Shown piece after piece: positions 43,149-50,490 of a DNA stretch of 64,000 nucleotides. Source of the stretch: an uncultured Aquimarina sp. Its GTDB lineage: Bacteria; Bacteroidota; Bacteroidia; Flavobacteriales; Flavobacteriaceae. The DNA is taken from positions 1 to 64,000 of the forward strand of contig NZ_CANMQT010000001.1 of assembly GCF_947500065.1 (NCBI RefSeq), read 5' to 3'. The notes beneath the pieces are model-generated. The model ran no database searches. It was not told the origin of the DNA and saw only the letters and a list, made by a program, of their open reading frames with translations. The position numbers and the translations under genes were made by a program. Position 1 is the first letter of the stretch. The number at the start of each line of letters is the position of its first letter.

Positions 43149-43472
43149 AATTTCACTGAATTATCAGCACTAATAGATGTGTTCTATGAAAAACCTTGGA
43201 AGTTTCGTATGAAACTTTTTAGTATGGACTATCCTACTAATTGGCAATCTGCTATATGGAGTCCAACGGATAATTATGTAGAGAGTCATAGTTGTTTAAC
43301 TCAGTTTTCTGATTTAGAAAATATAGAAATAAATCCTATCGAGGACAGGTATATTGGAAGATTAGTTCCGAATAGAATTTATGATCATTCTCAAGAGATC
43401 TTTGATATACTTAAAGATCATACTGTCGAATATAAAATGCAACAAACCTTAATACTAATAAAAGTTCAATAA
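43146..43472 (+). CDS. cassette-encoded small protein (108 aa)
   Basis: A soluble 108-aa protein of unknown family, rich in aromatic residues (EKPWKFRMKLFSMDYPTNWQ). Both ends lie in cassette repeats: the start ATG is the last triplet of repeat a, and the final residues KVQ plus the TAA stop are encoded by repeat b. Size and acidity would suit an immunity-type protein, but no toxin partner adjoins it. Function not inferable from sequence. Confidence 0.55.
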   Translation: MNFTELSALIDVFYEKPWKFRMKLFSMDYPTNWQSAIWSPTDNYVESHSCLTQFSDLENIEINPIEDRYIGRLVPNRIYDHSQEIFDILKDHTVEYKMQQTLILIKVQ

Positions 43473-43480
43473 AACGATAG
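43459..43480 (+). repeat. cassette repeat b
   Basis: TAAAAGTTCAATAAAACGATAG. Supplies the stop codon of the 108-aa ORF (GTT CAA TAA). The ATG has become ATA. Confidence 0.75.
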
Positions 43481-43616
43481 AATTAGGTAACTATATTTCG
43501 AATATTGAGAATAGATAGTTCTAATAATTATATAACTACGTTAGGAAACATTTGAACCAAGTCAAGTAACATTTCCCTGTTTTAAACGTCATCCTTCTAT
43601 AACCAACTCTATAAAC

Positions 43617-45179
43617 GTGAAAAAGAAGGCATTTAAATTTCTTAAAATCTTTTCTACAATATCTCTGTTACTAGTAGTAATTATAATAACTGCTATTTTG
43701 TGGCCAATGCCAAAATTAAAATCGCCTATAAAGCATGAGATAGTTTTCATAAAATCTATTACTGTTATTGATGTAGAATCTGGGAATCTTTTAGAAAATC
43801 GAGATATTCTCATAAAAAACAATAAAATTATTGCCATCGATACTACTGGCATATTAAAAGTAGACTCAAACGCTATAATTATTAATGGCAGTAATAAATA
43901 TACAATGCCAGGTTTGTGGGATATGCATACACATTCAAATCAACATTCAGAATGGCTGCACCATCCACTTTACATAGCAAACGGTGTTACGGGTATTCGC
44001 GATATGTCAGGTCAACTTAATGAAAGAGATAGTTATTGGGCTGGCAGTAAAGAACGTTTACATTGGAATTCAGAATTGAATACTAATCAAAGAATAACTC
44101 CAAGATATGTTCTGCAAAGTAGTTACCAAATTGACGGTGCTTCTTCTGTTCCCGATAACTTTCCAGAATTTTTTAAGCTTGAGAAAGACGAACATGTTGA
44201 TTCTATTTTAAGTTTTTATAAAAATGAAAAAGTAAATTTCATTAAAGTATATCAACAAATACAACCCGATATATATAGAAAGTTAGCTTTAGCTGCACCA
44301 AAACATGGATTGCACCTCGCGGGTCACAAACCAATGTTTATAAGCCTTGAAGAGGCGGTTGTATTGGGACAAAGAAGTTTTGAACACGAGCGTATTTTTA
44401 TGTTTGAGTCTTTTCCTGAAGCAGATAGTTTGCGAAATCCCAAAAACTGGAAAGCATTCTTTTCGAAATCAAAAAAATCAATAGTTGAAGATTTTAATCC
44501 AAAAATTGCAATTAAACTAATGACGCTAATGAAAGAAAATAACGCGTATTGGACACCAACGCTTCAAACCCTCAAATTCGAGGCATATGCTCATAAACCC
44601 ACTTTTACAGACAATCCCAACTTAAAATATGTCACCTCTATACGAAAAGACTTGTGGTGGGGAATTGATGTAAGAAATAATAAGAAAAAGAATTTATCAG
44701 AAGAAGGAAATGGATTGAGTACGAATTTTTACAATGCGGTAAAAAAACAGATTAAAATGGCCAATGATATCGGAGTCCCGATTATGACGGGAACAGATGT
44801 GACCGATTCCTATACTTTTGCAGGGTTTAGTATGCATGATGAATTAGAAGATTTAACAAAAAGCGGTTTGTCCAACCTTGAGGCTTTACAAAGTGCTACT
44901 ATTGTTCCATCGAAGTTTATTGGAAAAGAGGAAGATTATGGAACAATCGAAAATGGTAAAATTGCAGATTTAATAATTTTAAATAAAAATCCTTTAGAAA
45001 ATATTGCCAATTCTAGAACAATCGATGGTATTATTATGAATGGAATTTATTATAATTCAGATAAGTTAAATGAACTAAAAAAATTCACACAATCGATTTC
45101 GTCAAGTTTTCATATGAACGTTAAAGTCTTTTATAGTCTCATAAGTAGTCCTCTAGTTAGAGTACAGTTTGCGGATTAA
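43617..45179 (+). CDS. membrane-anchored amidohydrolase (imidazolonepropionase-like)
   Basis: 520 aa starting at GTG 43617 within a degenerate repeat-like sequence (CTATAAACGTG). An N-terminal TM/signal helix is followed by an amidohydrolase barrel: the metal site HTH in LWDMHTHSNQH (about residue 104), HLAGHKP, SFEHERIF and GTDVTDSYTF, and the C-terminal composite beta domain (GTIENGKIADLIILNKNPL). It is probably a periplasmic peptide- or amide-hydrolysing enzyme, of normal length and apparently intact. Located between cassette repeats b and c, so it counts as a cassette cargo gene. The last 25 residues look foreign. Confidence 0.82.
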   Translation: MKKKAFKFLKIFSTISLLLVVIIITAILWPMPKLKSPIKHEIVFIKSITVIDVESGNLLENRDILIKNNKIIAIDTTGILKVDSNAIIINGSNKYTMPGLWDMHTHSNQHSEWLHHPLYIANGVTGIRDMSGQLNERDSYWAGSKERLHWNSELNTNQRITPRYVLQSSYQIDGASSVPDNFPEFFKLEKDEHVDSILSFYKNEKVNFIKVYQQIQPDIYRKLALAAPKHGLHLAGHKPMFISLEEAVVLGQRSFEHERIFMFESFPEADSLRNPKNWKAFFSKSKKSIVEDFNPKIAIKLMTLMKENNAYWTPTLQTLKFEAYAHKPTFTDNPNLKYVTSIRKDLWWGIDVRNNKKKNLSEEGNGLSTNFYNAVKKQIKMANDIGVPIMTGTDVTDSYTFAGFSMHDELEDLTKSGLSNLEALQSATIVPSKFIGKEEDYGTIENGKIADLIILNKNPLENIANSRTIDGIIMNGIYYNSDKLNELKKFTQSISSSFHMNVKVFYSLISSPLVRVQFAD

Positions 45180-45272
45180 AACGTTTGCAAACAATGGTAA
45201 CCGTTGCACAACTTATTTCTTAATAAAATTTGATAAATTCAAAAAGAACATGATCACAAACCTAATGATTAA

Positions 45273-45293
45273 CTAAAGTTCAATAAACCGATG
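45273..45293 (+). repeat. cassette repeat c
   Basis: CTAAAGTTCAATAAACCGAT(G). It opens an 11-codon frame (MCYEIMEINLC) only. The following 300 bp hold a weak hairpin (45351-45367) and a REP-like hairpin, but no gene on this strand. Confidence 0.75.
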
Positions 45294-45481
45294 TGCTATG
45301 AGATTATGGAAATTAACCTGTGTTAGAAGTTCGGGAAAGGCACCTGATAACTCGGGTTTTTAATCCGAGATTGATATCACGAATTCCATTAATTGGATTG
45401 CATTACTTTTTTTTTATAATCGAACAATATTACCTTGCTTTAAAATGCATTAGATAGAGGTTGTAAAATTAGAACCTGCTC

Positions 45482-45502
45482 TTCGAAGTTTGTAACTTCG
45501 AA
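45482..45502. repeat. REP-like hairpin, family A copy 2
   Basis: TTCGAAGTT / AACTTCGAA, 9-bp arms around TGT, in the gap between repeat c and the membrane-protein gene. Same core as 42744, 46853 and, more diverged, 52649 and 54084. Confidence 0.7.
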
Positions 45503-45593
45503 TTGTCAAGCGATTGCAATACTATTTTTAATTAAAGTGTGTAAATACTAGATGTAATAAAACTGTTGTTGTTTGTTAGTGGTCTATTCTTAT

Positions 45594-46016
45594 TTACTTT
45601 TTATAACGATTTGGCAAGAACTTCTTTCCTATTATCAACTGTGAAATATGAATTAGAATAGCAGAAACAAGAATAAAGATGGATGTTTCTTGTAGGCCAT
45701 TAGTGAGAAATAACAAAAAATCTGATCCTGTCGTGTAATAATTAATGAACACTCTTACATACAATACAATAAAACCAATAGCTGCAAACGTATAAACATG
45801 TTTAGCTGTATTTTTAAATATATAAACCATACCTGTATAGATCCAAAAACATCCAAATACATAAATAAGCCAAATAAAATCAAAATCCGATCCTCTTTTC
45901 ACAAATGTCATGGGGTCTATTAACTCTACGATAAACTGATTGATATATGCAGCTAGAAGGATTACTACAAAATTAATAGCACAACTGATTAGATGAAATT
46001 TTAAGGTGTTACTCAT
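45594..46016 (-). CDS. four-helix membrane protein, putative toxin-immunity partner
   Basis: 140 aa with four TM helices and short loops. No recognised family. Its ATG shares a base with the stop codon of the CHAP-like toxin fragment just upstream, an arrangement typical of toxin-immunity pairs. A peptidoglycan-targeting toxin would need a protein at the inner membrane or in the periplasm to protect the producer, which this one could be. This reading rests on context only. Confidence 0.6.
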   Translation of the reverse strand: MSNTLKFHLISCAINFVVILLAAYINQFIVELIDPMTFVKRGSDFDFIWLIYVFGCFWIYTGMVYIFKNTAKHVYTFAAIGFIVLYVRVFINYYTTGSDFLLFLTNGLQETSIFILVSAILIHISQLIIGKKFLPNRYKK

Positions 46017-46711
46017 TACAAATAAAAATAGGTGTTATTATCATTCTCTAACTCTCTAGATTCACTAAAACTTAAGGCGCTATCACATCGTATCGTACCA
46101 TCTCCACTACTACCTCTTTGTCCTCTTCCAGCTCCAATAGAACAAAACCCATCATCGGAGAACACATGTTTAGTAATACTTGTTATGATTTCGACGTGCG
46201 ATTTTCCAAAAACAACAATATCACCAGGTTCTACTTCTCTATAATTCGCTCTTTTTTTCAATGTAGATTGCTCATTAATTATTTGTCTTGGATCATAATA
46301 ATGCCTGTTGACTGATGTAAAACTTCGTTTGCTGTAAGCATAGATTGCGTCTCCTACAAATACGTTACATAACCATATTTTATGAGATCCGGTCATACTC
46401 CAAAAAACACTATACAATCTACTATCCCAACTAGAATAGGCACTTTTTAAGCGTGCTAGATCATTCTTGTTTTTTTTAACATCACTAGCAGTATAATGGA
46501 AACCACCTAAGGTTGATAAGGTGCTTTTTTGAGAACTCGTTAAAGATTGCCAGTCGCTCCAGCTACTAAAATTAGAAGGTTTTTTAGTAGCTCCTGCTAA
46601 TTTTGGGTTAGGAGAAAAAAACCAGTTCTGTTTTTTAATATGAAAATCTCAATAGGAGTTCATAACCATTCGGTTTTGACCTAATTTTATAGCTTCATTT
46701 TCTAAGCCCAT
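46016..46711 (-). pseudogene. CHAP/NlpC-like toxin C-terminal end, disabled
   Basis: The track lists only 46016-46417, from a TTG. The same frame is open back to a TGA at 46649-46651, and beyond that TGA continues to an ATG at 46711 (MGLENEAIKLGQNRM). The conceptual protein is about 230 aa with one internal stop. The C-terminal domain has WLCNVFVGDAIYAY and PGDIVVFGKSHVEIITS, the Cys/His arrangement of CHAP-type amidases used as polymorphic toxin tips. No secretion module is attached, so it is an orphan toxin end next to a membrane immunity-like gene. Confidence 0.65.
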
Positions 46712-46847
46712 ATATTGTCTTTGAGTTCAATGGTTAAAAGATACTATCAATTTTACAGAACGTAAAAAATTAAGGGAAATTTTATTTTATTGTTCGGTCA
46801 GTTGTAGAACACTCACTAAGTAAATTAATTTTACAGTTAAATACCTA

Positions 46848-46931
46848 GCTCTTCGAAGTTTGTAACTTCGATGTGTTAAGTTATTAGTACTAATATTTTA
46901 TATTTATCTAATAAGATCCATAAAGCTAAAA
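46848..46931. repeat. 86-bp duplicated segment with REP-like hairpin A, copy 2
   Basis: Nearly identical to 42739-42824 (hairpin arms 46853-46871). The two copies bracket the first four repeats' worth of cargo, so they could mark a rearrangement junction. It ends just before cassette repeat d. Confidence 0.75.
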
Positions 46932-46942
46932 GGAAACAGTCA

Positions 46943-46963
46943 TTAAAGTTCAATAAACCGGTG
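46943..46963 (+). repeat. cassette repeat d
   Basis: TTAAAGTTCAATAAACCGGTG; the terminal GTG is the start codon of the 81-aa ORF (ATG replaced by GTG). Confidence 0.75.
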
Positions 46964-47206
46964 GGAAAATTTAAGATTAGAGGAATAGTTTTTGGTAGTT
47001 TGAAACCCAAAACAATAACTATTCATGTAGGATATGATTATGGAATGGCTGATAGCGGAGGACTCAAAGAGGTACATGTAAATATTGTGCCTGAAGACTG
47101 TAGAATTCCCAACTCTTATGTTTGGGTAACTTTAGATGATGGTTTGGTAATCAAGGTTGAAAAAATGAGTGTTCAAGAAACTAAGGAAAACTTAAAAATT
47201 CAATAG
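46961..47206 (+). CDS. cassette-encoded small protein (81 aa)
   Basis: 81 aa, soluble and beta-rich: KFKIRGIVFGSLKPKTITIHVG, then a Gly/Asp-rich turn and PNSYVWVTLDDGLVIKVE. GTG start in repeat d; the stop TAG is in repeat e (ending KIQ). A 100-bp internal piece is copied, with frameshifts, at 47560-47660. No family recognised. Confidence 0.55.
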   Translation: MGKFKIRGIVFGSLKPKTITIHVGYDYGMADSGGLKEVHVNIVPEDCRIPNSYVWVTLDDGLVIKVEKMSVQETKENLKIQ

Positions 47207-47213
47207 TCAGATG
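47191..47213 (+). repeat. cassette repeat e (diverged)
   Basis: CTTAAAAATTCAATAGTCAGATG. Supplies the stop of the 81-aa ORF (AAA ATT CAA TAG) and the ATG of the 118-aa ORF; the most diverged of the ten. Confidence 0.6.
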
Positions 47214-47567
47214 AAATTACGTGATAATCTAGGCTTTTCTATTTTTATAGGAATCGTTCTGATATTTGTTATTGGCTATCTATCTCAGCAACCGAAAGAG
47301 TATAGTCTAAAAAAGAATAGAAAACTGGTTCTTTCAGTCGTTACTAAGGTTTCTGATAAAGGTAAAGAATCAGGAAGCATTAAATATAAATTTATCTATA
47401 ATGATAAAGTATACAAAAATTCTGATCCGTTAAATCCTGGTTGGCCTAGGCATGTTAGAAAAAGAAAACCAAATGTTGGTGAATATTATTATGCCGAATT
47501 TGATAGCTTAAAACCAAGCAATTCGAAAATCATAATTGGAGAATACCCTGTAAAACTAAAGGAATAG
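47211..47567 (+). CDS. cassette-encoded membrane protein, DUF3592-like (118 aa)
   Basis: 118 aa: one N-terminal TM helix (GFSIFIGIVLIFVIGYL) followed by a small beta domain, with IKYKFIYNDKVYKNSDPL and VGEYYYAEFDSLKPSNSKII. The layout recalls DUF3592-type membrane proteins, often found as orphan immunity-like genes. The start codon is in repeat e. The last two codons and the stop come from a pasted fragment of the 81-aa gene, so its original C-terminus may be lost. Confidence 0.55.
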   Translation: MKLRDNLGFSIFIGIVLIFVIGYLSQQPKEYSLKKNRKLVLSVVTKVSDKGKESGSIKYKFIYNDKVYKNSDPLNPGWPRHVRKRKPNVGEYYYAEFDSLKPSNSKIIIGEYPVKLKE

Positions 47568-47660
47568 TTTTAGGTAGTTTGAAACCCAAAACAATAACTA
47601 CTCATATTAGGATATGATTATGGAATAAATGATAGTAGAGAATTTAAAAAGGTACATGTA
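47560..47660 (+). pseudogene. partial, frameshifted copy of the 81-aa cassette gene
   Basis: AGGAATAGTTTTAGGTAGTT onward matches 46981-47080 for about 100 bp, with substitutions and an inserted base that break the frame. It lies against the end of the 118-aa gene, whose stop codon it provides. Confidence 0.75.
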
Positions 47661-47671
47661 CCTACTAAATG

Positions 47672-47990
47672 AAAAAGACTGAACTCTTTTTACATATAGA
47701 ATTCAGTCTCTTTTTAAGTAGAAACAATCAGTTTACTAAAGCTTTTATTGTTTTGTTGCTTCTTTAAATGCTTTTACACCTCCAACAATAGGAATTGAAA
47801 TAGATGTTGCATCCAGATCAATAGTAAGTTCAGTTCCTGGTTTCGGTAATAATGTGAATTTATTATCACTAGAAAAAATCATCACTCCAATTTGTTGTCC
47901 TTTTTTAATGATCTGATCGTCTGGCTGTAAATCAAAAGACATCTCATAGAACGCACCTGGTTTTAACGCTTCGCTTTGTGTTAATGATTT
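47672..47990 (-). pseudogene. partial copy of the 3' end of the CocE-family gene with its terminator
   Basis: Matches 50484-50803 almost base for base: the terminator hairpin (47679-47706) plus the last 75 or so codons (SLTQSEALKPGAFYEM...). The stop codon of the original is mutated to Gln (EATKQ). The track ORF 47745-48014 is this fragment with a chance start. High identity indicates a recent duplication. Confidence 0.88.
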
Positions 47991-48027
47991 CGATAGCGTG
48001 GAAATGTTTTCCAAGAGGAATAATAAT

Positions 48028-48049
48028 CTAAAAGTTCAATAAAACGATG
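48028..48049 (+). repeat. cassette repeat f
   Basis: CTAAAAGTTCAATAAAACGATG; only a short frame (MKKGMIIR) follows the ATG. Confidence 0.75.
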
Positions 48050-48138
48050 AAAAAAGGTATGATAATAAGGTAACATTTCACTCCATTTAGATACTTACTA
48101 ATAGAACCTTTACAATTTAAATTAAAATAAGCTTAAAT

Positions 48139-48189
48139 ATGGGAATGATTGGAAATATCATAAGAGTATCTGAAGACATTCATCTTTAA
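48139..48189 (+). pseudogene. YfbM/DUF1877 N-terminal remnant
   Basis: A 16-codon frame, MGMIGNIIRVSEDIHL, matches the very conserved start of YfbM-like (DUF1877) proteins (MGMI.N..RVS). The rest of the gene is gone before repeat g. YfbM-like genes are frequent in toxin-immunity arrays. It shows that the f-g cassette once carried such a gene. Confidence 0.6.
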
Positions 48190-48235
48190 GCAATAGTTTC
48201 TCTAAAATAATGAAAAACAAAAAACTACTTCTAAC

Positions 48236-48257
48236 CTAAAAGTTCAACAAAACGATA
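48236..48257 (+). repeat. cassette repeat g
   Basis: CTAAAAGTTCAACAAAACGATA; ATG changed to ATA. The next gene starts 18 nt on. Confidence 0.7.
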
Positions 48258-48274
48258 ATTAAAAACAAAATATC

Positions 48275-49750
48275 ATGAAAAGAAAACTACTATATATATT
48301 ATTTTTTATAGTTACTACAGCACAGGCGCAGATTACAGAAATAGGAGAAACACTATATGGGACAAGAGGTGGTCAATGGTTTGGATTTTCTTTGAGTACT
48401 AGTTCTGATGGAAAACGAATCGTAGTAGGAAATCCTACCGAAAGGACTTCTGGGTTTGTCCAAGTTTTTGAAAAAGTATCGGGTGACTGGGTACAAGTAG
48501 GGGATGATATCCAAAGTATATTGGAGGATGAAATTAGTGATCTGGGATCTGGATTGTCCGTTAGCACCAATAGCAATGGTACTATTGTTGCTTTTGGAAC
48601 TCCCAGCCGTCGGAATGAAGAAAATCTTTTTCGTGCAGGTCAAGTTAGAATCTACAAAGAACAAGCTGGAAATTGGATCAAAGTCGGCAATGATATCAAT
48701 GGAGAAGCTGAAGAAGATTATTTAGGAAGCTCTATTAGTTTGAGCTCAGATGGTAATACTATTGCCATTGGTGTTCCCGAAAATGATGATAATGGAGTTA
48801 ACAGTGGAAAAGTAATTATTTATAGAAATATAGAAGGCACATGGACTCAAATGGGTAATGATATTAATGGAAAGATAGCATATCAATTTCTTGGGCGATC
48901 GGTTCAACTAAGTGCAGATGGAACTACCTTAGTGGCAGGAGGACCTGGTTCGTTTAACCAAGATATCTTAGGCAAAGCATATGTGTATCAATATATCGAG
49001 GATGTTTGGAAGCAAATAGGTACTGATTTAGAAGGTACCTATACTGGAGCCGGATTTGGAACTTCTGTAAGTATTAATAATAATGGGACTATAGCGGCAG
49101 TCGGATCACCCTTTGGGAGTAGAGTATTGGTATATAAGTATGGCAATAACACTTGGGAATTAGTAGGAGATGTCATTAAAGTGGGATGGAATAATAGTTT
49201 TGGATTTGCTATCAGTCTTAATAATTCGGGTAATATGTTGGCTATTGGAGCACCATATGAGAACGGACCGCCAACTCAAATTGGAATGGTTCAAGTTTAT
49301 GAAAAAAATGATGATTCCTGGATCCAAATTGGTGACGATATTTATGGAACCAGTGAGTACGACCAATTGGGGTCTGCAGTAAGTTTTAATGCCGATGGAG
49401 ATGTTTTGGCAGTTGCAACACCTTATAGTAACGAAAATGGGGATAATTCTGGAGATGTACAGATATTTCAGGTAGAAGGTAATATTCTAAATGTCGATGA
49501 ATACGCATCGATTTCGACATCCTTTCAAATTTTTCCTAATCCAACCAGTAATGAACTTAACATTTCGGTAGTTGACAAAGCGATAAAAAAGATTGAGCTG
49601 TATGATATAAAAAATAGTTTGATTCAGGAAATCACAACAAATACCACAACGAATGTATTGGATTTTTCATCACTTTATAGAGGTATTTATCTTCTTCGAA
49701 TCACTCTTGATGATGGAACTGAGATTATTAAAAAAGTTGTAAAAAAATAG
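48275..49750 (+). CDS. secreted FG-GAP-like repeat protein with T9SS sorting domain
   Basis: 491 aa. Signal peptide (ends TAQAQ), then about seven repeats of roughly 55 residues such as LSSDGNTIAIGVPENDDNGVNSG, typical of FG-GAP/integrin-alpha-like propeller repeats. The C-terminal 75 residues (FQIFPNPTSNELNISV... GIYLLRITLDDGTEIIKKVVKK) are a type A T9SS sorting domain. It is exported across the outer membrane and attached or released. Cargo of the g-h cassette and the largest intact gene besides the amidohydrolase. Confidence 0.85.
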   Translation: MKRKLLYILFFIVTTAQAQITEIGETLYGTRGGQWFGFSLSTSSDGKRIVVGNPTERTSGFVQVFEKVSGDWVQVGDDIQSILEDEISDLGSGLSVSTNSNGTIVAFGTPSRRNEENLFRAGQVRIYKEQAGNWIKVGNDINGEAEEDYLGSSISLSSDGNTIAIGVPENDDNGVNSGKVIIYRNIEGTWTQMGNDINGKIAYQFLGRSVQLSADGTTLVAGGPGSFNQDILGKAYVYQYIEDVWKQIGTDLEGTYTGAGFGTSVSINNNGTIAAVGSPFGSRVLVYKYGNNTWELVGDVIKVGWNNSFGFAISLNNSGNMLAIGAPYENGPPTQIGMVQVYEKNDDSWIQIGDDIYGTSEYDQLGSAVSFNADGDVLAVATPYSNENGDNSGDVQIFQVEGNILNVDEYASISTSFQIFPNPTSNELNISVVDKAIKKIELYDIKNSLIQEITTNTTTNVLDFSSLYRGIYLLRITLDDGTEIIKKVVKK

Positions 49751-49856
49751 AGTGGAGATAGCAATGTTATTTTTGGATTAAGAATTAAAGCTTAATATCC
49801 AAATAAGTTGCCCAAGTATTGAAAATGGTAAAAAGTAAGATTATAATAAATAGAAG

Positions 49857-49877
49857 CTAAAGTTCAATAAACCGATG
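49857..49877 (+). repeat. cassette repeat h
   Basis: CTAAAGTTCAATAAACCGAT(G); its ATG starts the 68-aa lipoprotein ORF. Confidence 0.78.
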
Positions 49878-50081
49878 AAAAATTATAAAATTTTATTTGC
49901 TGTATCATTTGTTGCCATACTTGGTTCTTGCAAATCCGATGATGACAACAATTGCCCAGATATAATTGAAATAGTAACCGAAGAAGACCTAGAATTGGCT
50001 GAAAGATGTGGGTTAGATCCTGCTCCACCACTTGGAAAATATTGGGTATCTAAAAATTATAAAAGAACTAAAGTTCAATAA
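49875..50081 (+). CDS. cassette-encoded small lipoprotein (68 aa)
   Basis: 68 aa with a lipobox (VAILGSC) then an acidic segment (KSDDDNNCPD) and a short tail with a second Cys pair position (LAERCGLDP). Start from repeat h; the end (TKVQ, TAA) is encoded by repeat i. Unknown family. A small envelope lipoprotein bounded exactly by the repeats is the neatest example of the cassette structure. Confidence 0.55.
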   Translation: MKNYKILFAVSFVAILGSCKSDDDNNCPDIIEIVTEEDLELAERCGLDPAPPLGKYWVSKNYKRTKVQ

Positions 50082-50088
50082 GCCGATT
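50068..50088 (+). repeat. cassette repeat i
   Basis: CTAAAGTTCAATAAGCCGAT; supplies the TAA stop of the lipoprotein ORF. Confidence 0.75.
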
Positions 50089-50097
50089 ATATATTTT

Positions 50098-50342
50098 ATG
50101 ATTAACATTCAAAGCCGAAAAGAATATATTAATTTCCTCGAGGGTCTTTGAAAAGAGTATCAAGAGGATACGGAAAACAAGGGAAATCATAGTGTAAAAT
50201 ATTTTTTAGAAGCCATGATACGATACTCAGATGCTGTTCAATAATATTACAAGAACACAAATCAAGAGATTAATGCTGACGAAGCCAATGGAAAGTCTTT
50301 GCAGATATTATAAAGGGAGCTTCCATTTATGATGGAAGCTAA
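50098..50342 (+). pseudogene. decayed small gene, possibly DUF7660-like
   Basis: From ATG 50098: MINIQSRKEYINFLEGL, stop, KEYQEDTENKGNHSVKYFLE, MIRYSDAVQ, stop, then NTNQEINADEAN. A 1-nt shift restores WKVFADIIKGASIYDGS with its TAA in repeat j. Two in-frame stops and a frameshift make it a pseudogene. The end pattern (ANWKVFADIIKGASIY) resembles DUF7660, from memory. Confidence 0.6.
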
Positions 50343-50361
50343 AGTTCAAATAAAACGATAG
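50339..50361 (+). repeat. cassette repeat j
   Basis: CTAAAGTTCAAATAAAACGA(TAG); supplies the stop of the decayed gene. Last of the ten copies. Confidence 0.75.
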
Positions 50362-50386
50362 AAATAACTCTTAAAACAGAAACACA

Positions 50387-50458
50387 ATGACAAAGCTGCA
50401 GTTATCAATTATACTTTTGTTCATTTCTGGACTTATGATCCCTATAGCACGGATTTAA
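50387..50458 (+). pseudogene. truncated signal-peptide-encoding frame
   Basis: ATG 50387 encodes MTKLQLSIILLFISGLMIP and then runs into a REP-like hairpin (50447) and stops. It looks like the 5' end of a secreted-protein gene cut off by the repeat, as at 42470-42630. Confidence 0.45.
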
Positions 50459-50473
50459 GATTGCAATTCGTGC
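50447..50473. repeat. REP-like hairpin, family B copy 2
   Basis: GCACGGATT / AATTCGTGC with a 9-nt loop, followed by GCGATA as in copy 1 (42631). Both copies sit where a secreted-protein reading frame has been broken. Confidence 0.65.
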
Positions 50474-50490
50474 GATACTTAGTAAAAAGA

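Noticed and set aside
46649-46651. TGA read as a sense codon in the toxin frame
   Set aside because: All other genes use TGA as stop or avoid it normally; a disabling mutation is simpler.
47745-48014. Track ORF as an independent 89-aa gene
   Set aside because: It is a pasted 3' fragment of the CocE-family gene with a chance start and a mutated stop.
48353-49382. Overlapping ORFs within the FG-GAP gene
   Set aside because: Shadow frames produced by its repetitive codons.
43128-50361. Direct repeats as a CRISPR array
   Set aside because: Spacing varies from about 200 to 1800 bp, inserts are genes, there are only ten copies and no cas genes are present.
43128-50361. Canonical integron with attC sites
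   Set aside because: The repeat contains GTTCAAT, not GTTRRRY; no matching RYYYAAC arm was found upstream of the copies I inspected, and no intI-like gene is in the window. A non-classical cassette system remains open.
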